From Globodera rostochiensis (taxonomy: Eukaryota; Nematoda; Chromadorea; Rhabditida; Heteroderidae): a stretch of 64,000 nucleotides of DNA. Below are positions 36,687 through 47,592 of the stretch, one piece after another. Where the stretch lies: assembly GCA_018350325.1 (NCBI GenBank), contig JAEVLN010000011.1, forward strand, positions 628,823 to 692,822, given 5' to 3'. The stretch's first letter is position 1. Every line of letters starts with the position of its first letter. Below the pieces are notes generated by a model. It searched no databases and was not told the origin of the DNA. It was given only the letters and a program-made list of their open reading frames with translations. The position numbers and the translations under genes are program-made.

Positions 36687-38237
36687 TGAGGAGTTTATTT
36701 TGACACAGTGTAAAATCCAACACGTTAATTGTTTTTTCATATGGCCATAAACAAGCCGTAACCAAAAACCAAAAATAAAACTTAAATATAAAAAATCAAA
36801 ATAATATATGCATTAACATATAACTGAATAAAGTGTATTAATTTAGCACAGAAAAACATGCATTTCAAAGAAATTTATAATGGAAGAAATTTCTCGTTTC
36901 TAATCTTTTATTTATTTAAAGATAACTTACAGATAATATAATAAATGCTAAGCAACTATTACAAATAAGATGGTAAATTCAAAAAAAAATTAGTTGTAAA
37001 TTGAATTAAAGATAATTAAACCGTAGACTAAATGGGACACGAAGCAAACAAGTTAACCAATATTCACAGGCCACCAAAATTCCTTGCCGATAAGAAATTG
37101 AATGGTATTCTTTTTTTAAAAAATAAAAACAAATTTTTATTTTTTTACGGAAATATGATAAATTGTATATTCGAACTAAATATTTCAAATGATATGATGA
37201 CGAAGGAGGTGGCGGCAACTACTCATTCATTGGGCTCAATGAACGAAGCCGAGCTCAATTATGACTTCCAATTCTTAATTTTAAAAAATAATCGTGACTA
37301 AATTATGGTTTTTAACATTAATACAAAAAACTTATATATTCAAAAACCTAAAAAAAATATTGCTTGTTTTTGTCTGAATTTTTGAACAAAACTATTACGA
37401 AAAAATTGATTAATTTATTAATATAATATTTTCAATGACGAAGAAAGATCTTATTTAATAAAAGTAAAAAAATCAAGATAGATGAGCATTGGATTAATAA
37501 ATAAATTTCTTCACAAAAATAAGCCTGCGACAAAACTTTCCTACGTATAAAACTCAACTTAAAAGCACAGTTATTACATAAAAGAAATTTTGTGAAAAAT
37601 ATTTCGAAGTGAAATTATCACAGGTCATTAAAGCACAAAAAAGAATAGAAATTAGAATGCTTACATATATTCCTGAAGAGTAGTTTCAACCAAACTCTTT
37701 TTCGTCTAATGCTTCTGGTTTAACTGACATTTGTAAATAAGTATAAGTTATTATACAAATTTTAAAAGGTTCTTATATTAATTTGTAAGACCCAAAGGAG
37801 GCTTACAAATCATATAAGGAAATAATAAATAATTCTTAGTATTCTTAATAAATTAATTAAATTAATCAATTAGTATTAAATGCTGTTCAACTTACAAAGA
37901 ATAAAAAGTTGAATACAAATACATTGGGGTTGAATATATTGTTTGTGTTAAAGAAGTAAATGTATTGGTAAGTAATTGATGTTGGGTTGGTAATTAATGT
38001 TGTGAATAAGTTTTACAGAAATAAAAATTAATTCTTTTTTTAATATTTGATAAAAAAGACCAAAAAAATACTCTGATGAATATTTGGAATTATAACTAAC
38101 TAAAAACTAATAAGGCTATTTCCTATTAAAATTAAATAGAGAGAAATGGGCTTCTGTATTTTTTTATAATTAATTAACAATTTCACAAATTTAATGTTAT
38201 ACATTAAAAAGTGAATTGATAGTAAAACAATTTCAAT

Positions 38238-38747
38238 ATGTTTGATTGATTAAAAAAAGAACAAGTAGAGTTAGGAAAAGATCTTAAAAATCTGAATTCA
38301 GAACTAGGTACTCTACAAACAGGAAAAAATAAACTACAGAAGCAATTAGAAGCCTTAAGTAAAGATAACCCAGAAAATTCAGCCGATATTGCTAAGCAAA
38401 AAAAAATATTAGAACAAGCTTTAACAGCAACAAACCAATTAGAAAAAGCTTTTAAAACAAGTATAGCTTCAATCAACAAAAGCATTAATGAACTACAATC
38501 CCAAACAAAAGATCTTCAAAAAGCTCAATCTATTTTAAAAAACAACCTTTTAACCCAAGCTCAAAAAATAACCCAGTTAACTGACTTAGCAGCCCAAGAA
38601 AAGCAAAGAATGGACAGTTTTGAACAAGATAATAGCCTAGTGCTTCGGTTTTTGAATCGTTACATTTACTATCAAAAAAAGATCTGGCAAACCACCTCCC
38701 ATACATATAGCGTTTTTTATGTTTTTATTATTCCAAGCTGTTGTTAA
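38238..38747 (+). CDS. 169-codon coiled-coil protein frame with TGA as codon 4
   Basis: ATG-TTT-GAT-TGA-TTA..., then open for 165 codons to TAA. If TGA is read as Trp it starts M-F-D-W-L-K-K-E-Q. Residues ~5-140 are rich in Leu, Lys, Gln, Glu and Asn with heptad-like Leu/Ile spacing (e.g. L-G-K-D-L-K-N-L-N-S-E-L-G-T-L), so a long coiled coil is expected; the last ~30 residues are hydrophobic/aromatic. Codons (TTA, CTA, CAA, ACC, GCC) and higher G+C differ from the surroundings. Either a gene from a UGA-Trp genome (mollicute-like, some insect symbionts, mitochondrial) inserted here, or a TGG decayed to TGA. No homologue recognised; no ribosome-binding site seen. Confidence 0.55.
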
Positions 38748-38827
38748 AACAAAATTGTCTCGCAAAATCCAAAAATTTTAGCGCTAACACCATCAAAAAA
38801 GAAATCTCTCCGAAAAAATACCACCAT

Positions 38828-39142
38828 TAGGGGTGCTTAACCCGCCCGGATCCAACCCCCGGATACCGGGTATCCCGGATCCAGGACACCCGGATACCAG
38901 TCCCGGATAATTTGCCCAAAACACCCGGATACCAGTCCCGGTTCCGGTTCCGGATATCCGTACTTGTCCAACCCTAGTTCTATTAGATAAGTGAGGGCCA
39001 ATTGCAACTGGGCCAGCAAGTGACAGATGAAAACTCCATCACAACACGTCAAGCAGATACGGAGGGCGGGGTCCACTATTTTTGCCTAAGCCTAAGCCTA
39101 GGGTGGCTTGGGTGGCTTAGGCCTAAGCCTAATTAACCCCTA
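38828..39142. mobile_element. GC-rich degenerate hAT-like non-autonomous element
   Basis: Begins TAGGGGTG and ends ACCCCTA, matching the hAT terminal pattern YAGRGNTG and its complement. Inside are many degenerate CCCGGATACC / TCCCGG units (38850-38960) and, near the other end, GCCTAAGCCTAAGCCTA and GGCTTAGGCCTAAGCC. This low-complexity design is known from hAT-derived MITEs in animals and plants. I could not find a convincing 8-bp target duplication, so the ends may be eroded. The 79-codon minus-strand frame across it is a by-product. Confidence 0.5.
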
Positions 39143-40078
39143 GGTCTCTAACTTTCCCCGGGTTATTCTATCCGGCTTTGGTGTTACTTAAAAAATCGAG
39201 GTTTCCTTAGTTTTCAAAAATTTCAACATATCCAAAAATTTTCTTTCAAATTAGTGTCGCAAATTCCATGTCGTGTTTTCTTAATGTCGCATTTTCTGGT
39301 GTCGCATTTTCCGGGCGCCTTTCCAAGAGTGCAGTTGTTTTTTCGGTTTTGGGTGAGTTAGTTCAATTACGGTTGTCGGTTGGGAGTTTGGGAAGTACTT
39401 CTCGTTGCTCTTTTCACAAATAAAAATTATGTTTTTGGTATAAAATTAGTAAATATTTTTACTAAATTATCAATTTAGAAAATATATAAGCTAAAAAACC
39501 CTTTTTTTCTAAAATATCTTCCTTTGCGTGATCATACAAAGTAAAATTAAAATAAATTAAGCAAATTCTATTCTATTGCTAAATTTTAAATAACTAATCT
39601 TAGACAAAGCTGAGCAAATAATTTAATAAATTTCTGGTGCTCTCTCAACGCTTGTCATTTCATTAAATTTCGACTCTGCTAATTAATTATCAATGAATCC
39701 ATCAAACTTGGAGGCCGAAACGTCTAATAATTTAGCTGACAAATTAGTTTCTTTAAAAGTATAGCACTGGACACGTCACACTAACGACATTGCTACAATC
39801 ACTGGCCAAAATCTAATCAATAATACATCGAATTTATATATATATAAATAATAAAATTCATTTAAAAATAAATAAATAAATATTCATACATTTCAAAAAA
39901 AATTTTTATTACAATATTTCTGCCGAGTTTCGCATTAGGATTTTAACAAAAATTTTAATTTCTAGATTTTTATTGAGTTTAAAAAAATTATTATGCATTT
40001 AAAGATAAGCTAAATAAAAATATATAATTGACAATAATTATACACCCTAAATATAATTTTAAAAAGTAAAATGCCTAC

Positions 40079-40116
40079 CAAGCTGGCACAGAAACGCTTT
40101 GTCGCGGGTTGGCCAT
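40079..40116 (-). CDS. candidate first exon, 38 nt
   Basis: Minus-strand ATG, M-A-N-P-R-Q-S-V-S-V-P-A, then GTAGGC. An internal alternative starts after GCGACAAAG (18 nt, R-F-C-A-S-L). GC-rich against flanks. Confidence 0.2.
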
Positions 40117-41261
40117 TAGATTTTAGAAAAAAAATTTTACCCTTATAATATTTTGATCAAGCAAATATTAATATCAGCCTTAATTTTTCTGCTGACCTTA
40201 TTATCAATAAACATAATAAAAATTGATGCAAAGACTTTGAATGCATAAGTCACATCAATAGAAATAACAAAACGGCTTCTGGTTTGCGGTGTTATGTTGC
40301 ATAATTAAGATAACATTTATTAAGGAAATTACAATATAAAAGCAGCAGTTTTATAATAAAAATAAATAAATAAAAAAAAAAAATTTATAAATGCGAAACA
40401 CAAGATTTAAGATGTAAAATAATAGATGTTAATAATATAAAAAAAGGAAAACCGATACAAATATTATCTTTTTATTAAAATGGTTTCTTTAAAGTACATC
40501 ATTTTATTCCGGTTTCAGTGCTTCTCGACGGCAGTAATCCACTGGCGGGTGGGAGGCTCACATAAATTCGACATATTAACTAAAAATTTTTAAAATAATA
40601 TCAATCAAAACATAAAAAAGTGTGATTAGCATTGATAAATGTTTATTTCGGCAATTTTCGGGGTAGTTTTCAGGTGTGTAGAATCGAATTGAACTTAATT
40701 AATCATTTTTGGACCAATTTTATTATGTAAATATGAAAATGCAAAAGAAAGTATTTTTATTTCATTCCATTCTGGTTTTAAGTTCTTAATACCAATATTG
40801 TCAATAAAACTTCCTTAAAATAAGTTGGTAAAAATATTCAATTTTGCCTCACCAAACTCAGAAATGTAGTATCAATGAAAGCATGAGAGTATTTGTGAAA
40901 GTTCTATTCTACAAATAATAAAGATTTAAGCAAATGATTAAATTTAATTAAGATTAAAACACTGTCAAAACTTTGGGAATCTGTAATCTTTAAGTATTTT
41001 AAAACGGAATTGAGCGCAGCATACCGAAACCATGTCGGATACAAGGACAAGGAGAAAACATAATATACATATAACAACAGAAAAAAACGGACAAACGAAG
41101 CTTATTTATAAAGTTTTTTAAATTAAATTAATTCGAGATAAAAATATGAATAATAAACAACTAATAAATAAATAATGAAATCTAAAGGCTTTCCATCGGA
41201 AGCTGTTTTAAACGTTAAGAAAAAACTAATTAATATTATTATAATATATGACCCGCAATAC

Positions 41262-41296
41262 CGGGTCGAAAAGTCGGGTCGCCATCGCCAACGCGC
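41262..41296 (-). CDS. candidate 35-nt exon or GC-rich element scrap
   Basis: Minus strand: TTAAAAGTTAG, 35 nt, then GTATTG. Frames A-R-W-R-W-R-P-D-F-S-T and R-V-G-D-G-D-P-T-F-R-P are both open. The GACCCG/CGGGTC repetition here also resembles the degenerate ends of hAT-like elements. Confidence 0.2.
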
Positions 41297-41438
41297 CTAA
41301 CTTTTAATAAAAAACAAACTCAAAGACTACAAATAAATATAAACAAATAAAAATTTGAGAGTAATTGAAATCGAAAAAAGGAAAGAAATGTAAAATCTCA
41401 ATTTAGAAAATATATGTTAATAGTGATGTCACAAAATA

Positions 41439-41510
41439 AAAAGGACAACAAACATCAAAAAATGATAAATGAGGAATAACAGATTAAAAATTTAAAATTG
41501 ATATTCAAAA
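41439..41510 (+). repeat. direct repeat, copy 1 (~72 bp)
   Basis: AAGGACAACAAACATCAAAA and following bases recur at 43236-43308 with only a few differences. The copies are 1.8 kb apart in the same orientation. Confidence 0.9.
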
Positions 41511-42497
41511 TCAGAAAGTGTTAAACTAATATCAGAGTTAAAGAATATGCAATGCAATTGTTAAATGATTCAATTGCTTATTGCTGCAGGCTTTCAATCT
41601 GTTCAAACAAACCCATCAAAAATTTTCTAAAATTCCAAATTCCAAATTATAAAATTATTAAGAAAGAAAAATGAAAAAATCAGGTTGCAGTCATCAAAGT
41701 TTCAAACTATTAAAAAATAAATTTTAATCTAAATTTATAGTGGTTAGCATGGATATACAAAGAAATAAGAGACATTCACGAGGACTCGCGTGATACACTG
41801 CAATGGACACATACATATATTTTTCTTTAAAACAAAAAATTGTTTTAAATTTTTAAATAATAAACTTAATTGCTATTTTTTAATTATGGCTTGTGTATAC
41901 AAATGTGGTGAATGAATTAACGCGCAATATACGACTAAGGACACAAAAAAATTATTATCTTTACCGGCAAGTAACGTTTTTATTTCTACTTTATATCACA
42001 TAACAAGAAAGAAGACGAAATTAATGAATTACGAATAAAAATTTATTCATTTACTGCATAATAAAATCTAAACAAACCCCATCAGCCAAAAGTTTAAAAT
42101 AAAATTAAAATAACTTAAAAATGCGTTGAAAAGCCTTAGGAGTTTTAAAAAATAAGTAAAGATAGAGTTTGCCACAGAAGCAAAGAGTAATGATTAAAAA
42201 TATATTTTTGATGCAAAATAGCTAAACATATTTCTAATTTCTTCATAATAAGGCACTGACAATTTTTATACTAAATGAGTAAAGCCAAAAAATATTGTAA
42301 AAATATGTTTGCTTTTTAAAATGTAGCCCCATTCTTTATCTACATGATGGAAGCAGAAAAGAGTGGTACAATAAAATGTAAACGATAAAAACCGTTAAAT
42401 CAAATGAGCAAAAATGAATTGCTAAATAAATAAATAACGTAATCAAAAACAGCATCAATATAATATAATAATCGGTCCGGCGGTACATATAAACAAC

Positions 42498-42547
42498 CGA
42501 TAAGAGAACCGCAAGTCATGCCTCGGAAGAAAATGAGAATTGCCTGA
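42498..42547 (-). CDS. candidate 50-nt exon
   Basis: Minus strand: TAGTCTCTTAG, 50 nt, then GTTGTT. Frames S-G-N-S-H-F-L-P-R-H-D-L-R-F-S-Y and Q-A-I-L-I-F-F-R-G-M-T-C-G-S-L-I are open, the third is not. Good acceptor, weak donor, T-rich strand. Confidence 0.3.
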
Positions 42548-43235
42548 CTAAGAGACTAATTATGTTATAATGTTTAAAATAATTTAATTTTTGAATGCAA
42601 ATATTTCTTAATATTTATTTTCAAAAAAAAATCTGACATTAAAATAAATAATTTAAATCATAAATACAAATCTTGGCAGGCCCACTCAAGCGGGATACCA
42701 AGAATCATCATCACTTGACGGTTTAAAAATGTTTCTAAAATTTGATAGCAAAATTTCACGAACACATTTAATAAAAAAATAATCATAGCCCAAATAAAAC
42801 CTTAATTAACCGTTTAATAATAAACGGAAAAATCTAATTGTTTCAGATAACATGAGCGTTTTCAACATGTTGATAAAATTTGACTCTAATTCAGGAAAAA
42901 AACTAATTTAATTTAAAATAATATAAAAACCTTCAAATACAAGCAGCAATTCACATAATGTTTTGAATAATACCAAAACAGAACTGTGTTAAAAAATATT
43001 ATAATTGCTAGTTGCAATTGTGGAAGTGCACACAAAATTAAATCCAGTAAATTTTCACAGCGCTAAATCGCTACCGAATTTTCTATTTAAAAAAATTTAA
43101 TTGTGTAAAGAAGGAACATTCGAGAGACTCAACAAGAAGCTCCAACTGACTATTTAATCACTGAGGTATAAAGCCCTTAGTTTTGTTACAAAAATTAATC
43201 AAAAATCCTTACCAGTATTTGGTCAATTTTGTTGA

Positions 43236-43308
43236 AAGGACAACAAACATCAAAAAATGATAAATGAGGAATAAAAGATTAAAAATTTAAAATTGAGTAT
43301 TCAAAATG
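43236..43308 (+). repeat. direct repeat, copy 2 (~72 bp)
   Basis: Second copy of the block at 41439-41510. Flanking sequences are unrelated, so this is a dispersed unit rather than a large tandem duplication. Confidence 0.9.
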
Positions 43309-43891
43309 TTAAAATCACTTTTTGATGTATCAAAAGCAGACAGACATAAGTATAATTCGCGGCGGTGTGTTCACTTAAAAAAAATTTCTCAGAAAATTGA
43401 AAAAATATATTTTAACCGGTGAGTGTGTTGCTTTTTATTCTCGAATGCAACGTAAACCCTTAAAACAACGGCATTCATCGGGAGAAATTGACCAGAACAA
43501 AATTCGGAATATCGAACCTTTCAACAAATAAAGTGACTGGGGCGACATATTGGTTTCAAAAAATTCCTTTTTCAAATTTAAATTTACGAATTAAAAATTT
43601 TAGACTTGAGCAAAGCCGATGTTTTTTTAAATTTAAACTTAATTTTAGAATATAAAGTAGGTAGCTTTTTTTTAATGTATTATATTATCATAAAATGCAT
43701 AAATATTCTGAATTAATTAATATTTTTATGATTTATATTTTTGCTCTTAAAATTTGGTTTTATATTTTTTTATTATTTAATTCAGTTTTGTAACTTTATA
43801 AATTTTTAACCAAATATTTAAGTCTAAATAATATTTTCTGAATTGATTAAATTTTGTTTTGTTAGAATTTATCAATTTATAACGCTAGTAG

Positions 43892-43915
43892 TTGGGCTTC
43901 GCCAGAGACTCCTTG
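43892..43915 (+). CDS. candidate 24-nt microexon
   Basis: Plus strand: AACGCTAGTAG, then L-G-F-A-R-D-S-L, then GTGTTC. First island of the T-rich block. Splice signals are moderate. Confidence 0.22.
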
Positions 43916-44039
43916 GTGTTCTAAAAACTTTTTTGTTTTTAAAATTTTTGTCATTTTCCAGTTGTTGAAACGTTTCAAAGCAGTCAAATCGTAGGCAAAT
44001 AATTTTTTACTTTTTGTACTTTTCGTGTTCTTACTGCAG

Positions 44040-44066
44040 TATCGTGACAAGCTTTCATTGATATCC
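44040..44066 (+). CDS. candidate 27-nt microexon
   Basis: Plus strand: TTCGTGTTCTTACTGCAG (strong acceptor), then Y-R-D-K-L-S-L-I-S, then GTTGAA (weak donor). Length is a multiple of three. Confidence 0.28.
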
Positions 44067-44164
44067 GTTGAACTTTCTATTATTGAAATATAATCTTTGA
44101 TTTTTAATTGAATTCAAATTGATGAAGGAAACGCCAGTGAATATTGGCATTAACTAACGCAAAG

Positions 44165-44193
44165 TTGTGGCTTGCGCCACAGGCGCGCCCAAA
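44165..44193 (+). CDS. candidate 29-nt microexon
   Basis: Plus strand: TAACGCAAAG, then L-W-L-A-P-Q-A-R-P, then GTGTAA. The core TTGTGGCTTGCGCCACAGGC can also fold as a hairpin, so a structured element is an alternative. Confidence 0.22.
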
Positions 44194-45085
44194 GTGTAAC
44201 GTCTCAAAAATATTTAATAATTTAAAAGTTTATCATATTTCAGTCTTTACATATTGGATAGCTAAATCATCCAAAAAGGTTAAAAATTTTTTTATTAATA
44301 TTTTTTAAAGTTTATTTTTTTTTTGTTAATTTGAACAAAAATTATTTTGGGCTTACAAAAATAGTTCAATAAACTCCTATTTTTGGCATGCACAGGCAGT
44401 TAAATTGCTGAAAATTTTATTGTCTTATTGTAATGGATAACATTTTTTTTATTATAATTGTAGAATAAGTGTTGTTTGTGTAATAGTAATTTTTATCATC
44501 TATGTTGAAATTTTAAGATAACATTGAGATTAAATATTACTACAAATTTGCAAATTGTTTATAATTTGTAAAAGAATATAAAACCAATAAATCGAATATT
44601 TTTATTGTTATACTTTTTAATTATATATTTTTATTTTAGTCGTAAGTCTTAATCTTTACAATTTTACTTATTAAAAAATAAAATATTCACTTGGTTCATT
44701 TTGACGATGAGTCAATTAGTTAGGCGTTTATTTGTTACTTTAATATGGTGTTTGAAGAAAGCAGAAAACTAAACATAAAATAACTCATAACTTGTAGCCT
44801 AAAATTAATTTGATGATTGTTTTCAAATTATTTTGATAATTTATTAGCTATTTGTTTGTTTTTCATTTATTTATTTTATTAATTTTAGATTTTATAACTA
44901 AATCAGTGGTTAAAATCTCTTTTTAACTTATTTGTCGGAGGTTCAACTTCCCGGTTGAAATTCATTTTTATTCTTTTAAAACATGTATTTTTTTCCCTGG
45001 CGGCGCCTATCGGCACCGCCGACCCGCTCCAGCCGAAGTAAAGCAGAAATTTTGCTTAACAAAATGTTTTTTATGGGAATTTTTA

Positions 45086-46103
45086 GACGGTTAGAGTAAT
45101 TTGGTCATCAACGCACCCCATCTAATAATTTTTTAGCTACTTTATTGAACATTTTAATTTGAAGAAATAGGTGCTAAAAAGAGAGAGTCAGACAGTTAGA
45201 GTAATTTGGTCATCAACGCACCCCATCTAATAATTTTTTAGTTAGTTTTTTTAACATTTTATTTTTTGAAGAAATAGTGTGCTAAAAAGAGAGAGTCAGA
45301 CGGTTAGAGTAATTTGGTCATCAACGCACCCCATCTAATAATTTTTTAGCTACTTTATTGAACATTTTAATTTGAAGAAATAGGTGCTAAAAAGAGAGAG
45401 TCAGACAGTTAGAGTAATTTGGTCATCAATGCACCCCATCTAATAATTCTAATAATTTTTTAGTTACTTTTTGAACATTTTATTTTTTGAAGAAATAGTG
45501 TGCTAAAAAGAAGAGTCAGACGGTTAGAGTAATTTGGTCATCAACGCACCCCATCTAATAATTATTTAGTTAGTTTTTTTAACATTTTATTTTTTGAAGA
45601 AATAGTGTGTTAAAAAGGAGAGACAGACGGTTAGAGTAATTTGGTCATCAACGTACCCCATCTAAAAATTGTTTTAGTTTAATTTCTGAAAATTTGTATT
45701 TTTTGAAGAAATAGTGTGCTAAAAAGAAAGAGTCAGACGGCTAGACTAATTTGGTCATCAACGCACCTCATCTAATAATTTTTTATTTACTTTTTGAACA
45801 TTTTATTTTTTGAAGAAATAGTGTGCTAAAAAGAGAGAGTCAGACGGTTAGAGTAATTTGGTCATCAACGTACCCCATCTAATAATTTTTTAGTTAGTTT
45901 TTTTAACATTTTATTTTTTGAAGAAATAGTGTGCTAAAAAGAGAGAGTCAGACGGTTAGAGTAATTTGGTCATCAACGCACCCCATCTAATAATTTTTTA
46001 GTTACTTTTTTGAACATTTTATTTTTTGAAGAAATAGTGTGCTAAAAAGAGAGAGTCAGACGGTTAGAGTAATTTGGTCATCAACGCACCACATCTAATA
46101 AAA
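45086..46103 (-). repeat. satellite array B, ten units of 105-115 bp
   Basis: Units start near 45086, 45191, 45299, 45404, 45519, 45626, 45736, 45843, 45951 and 46059 (last partial). Each holds GTAATTTGGTCATCAACGCA, CCCATCTAATAATTTTTTAG and GAAGAAATAG-GTGCTAAAAA. It is the reverse complement of array A. Units 1 and 3 share private variants (GCTACTTTATTGAACATTTT, ATAGGTGCT), so a two-unit block has been duplicated. The acceptor-like CTCTTTTTAG lies on the minus strand, against the presumed sense direction. Confidence 0.95.
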
Positions 46104-46658
46104 CAATTTTTTTACAGCAATGGCGTCTTTTTAAAAAAGTTAACTCGTGTATTAATCTTTATAACAATATTTGCTGTAGTTAAATATTTTTCTATTTTTT
46201 ATTAGGTTTTTATTTCTGCAATGAAAAAAATTAATGATATTGAAATAAAAATTATACATAATATTTCAAAAACACGGACAATTTTTGTTTCATATTGACA
46301 TATAATAAAATTTTATTATATTTATGATTGAATTGTATTGTTAAATATTAAAATTAATTGATTTTTTTGTTTTTGAATTTGTTAAATTTTTTTTCAAATT
46401 TAATCGGCGCGATGCCCTTTTATAATTTTATATTTAAAATTATTTTGTTTTTGTCATGTTTCTTCATAAATAGCAACTAACATTATATTAACTTCTATAA
46501 AGGTGCAATTTAAATTTATTAAAGTTATTCTTATAGATTCGTATTTTTAAATACGCGTGCCCTTGTATAGTTTAATTATTTCTAATTTTTTTCAAAGACA
46601 ATATCTTTTTTCAATATAACAGTGGTGATTCTTTTTTAATTTCCATTTTTAATTATAG

Positions 46659-46683
46659 CTATGAATTTGGAACATATGAGACG
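46659..46683 (+). CDS. candidate 25-nt microexon
   Basis: Plus strand: CATTTTTAATTATAG (good acceptor), 25 nt, then GTGACT. With two bases carried in it reads Y-E-F-G-T-Y-E-T. A further possible 12-nt exon, CTGCAGCCCATC, lies at 46725-46736 before GTATAA. Confidence 0.3.
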
Positions 46684-47375
46684 GTGACTGTTCTTTATTT
46701 ATATAATGATAAATGTTATGCCAGCTGCAGCCCATCGTATAATTTTTTAAATCACCATTTGCCCGACTTATTCTTAAAATGTACGAAAACAAAAGTTAAT
46801 AAAAAATTATAGTAAATAACAATTTTTCATTATTGCGTTTAAATAAAATTTTGATATTCGTCAAAAGAGTAGTAAAATAAACTTCTATAATTATAATCAA
46901 TAATGATTTTGAATATCACGAAAAAGTATTCAACAATACGGCTTGCGGAATATTAAGACATTAATTTGCTGATATAAATTCGTCTGCTGCTTTGAGCATA
47001 TTTTTTATTAAAATTTTTTTTTGTATAACATAAAATTGATTACGTCCTTACTAAAATGTTTTTAAATTATATACTTTTATCGTTTATAATAATAATTAAA
47101 GAATAGCTACAAAATTATTTTAAATAAATATTAAAGACTAATAAAATTTATTTTAATCGTAAAGCTCAAACGTTTGTGAATTTTTATTATGAAATTCAAT
47201 GTTTTAAAGCTATTCATTAATGAAATCAATATGTGAAATAAAATTCTAAAGTATTATATGTAATTTAGGTTGTTAAATTTTTGTATCTACAATTTAGACC
47301 ATATTGGCTGCACATATAAATAATCTTTGACAATTTCAATTTAGCACCAAAATACACCATTGTGGTTGCGTGCAG

Positions 47376-47592
47376 GACTGTACAATATTTTTCTCGCAAA
47401 TCGAGAAGCACGCTTAAGCGGACAAGTTTTGATAAATACTGCAATTTTAAAATAGCACTAAATAATAATTTAAACTATTTCATACTTGAAAAATTTGACA
47501 TTTTGCGCTTTTTGTGTGGTGTTTTGGGATCCCTAGCCCTGGAAACCATTGAAACCACTATGAAAACCCCTCTAAAATGCTTACGCTTTTGA
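47376..47592 (+). CDS. 72-codon open frame, possible terminal exon
   Basis: Follows GTGGTTGCGTGCAG and runs open to TGA: T-V-Q-Y-F-S-R-K-S-R-S-T-L-K-R-T-S-F-D-K, Y-C-N-F, a middle AT-rich part, then F-L-C-G-V-L-G-S-L-A-L-E-T-I-E-T-T-M-K-T and P-L-K-C. Both ends are GC-richer than the middle, so it may be two exons. It closes the T-rich block. The only in-frame start upstream is a GTG, so it is not a stand-alone gene. Confidence 0.35.

Larger units (their letters stand above)
31300..43560. other. A-rich domain interrupted by a T-rich block at 33.2-36.5 kb
   Basis: The + strand is A-rich except for about 33200-36540, which is T-rich and has a ~113-bp inverted repeat near its two ends. Contents are a four-copy satellite array, a broken helix-turn-helix gene, the coiled-coil frame, the GC-rich hAT-like element and a few minus-strand islands. 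39160-39420 is a mildly GC-richer stretch with several imperfect copies of TGTCGCATTTTC. The remainder is unassigned. Confidence 0.6.

Noticed and set aside
37032..37301. 89-codon + strand ORF and the opposite 70-codon ORF
   Set aside because: Mutually antisense, no splice or domain evidence, composition like the flanks. Left unassigned.
38204..38485. 93-codon minus-strand ORF
   Set aside because: Antisense shadow of the coiled-coil frame.
38238..38747. Ciliate or other whole-genome alternative code
   Set aside because: Only one TGA in one frame; TAA ends the frame normally and other candidate exons give no support for reassignment.
39087..39135. GCCTAAGCCTAAGCC as an internal nematode (TTAGGC)n telomere tract
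   Set aside because: Only a few imperfect units in both orientations, inside a GC-rich element with hAT-like ends. Insufficient to call a telomere or to assign the organism to nematodes.
38820..39150. 8-bp target-site duplication around the hAT-like element
   Set aside because: Flanks (ATACCACC... and GGTCTCTA) do not match; ends may be eroded.
40500..40570. GC patch with TTTCAG and GTAATC on +
   Set aside because: Plausible signals on both strands give conflicting exons; direction cannot be chosen.
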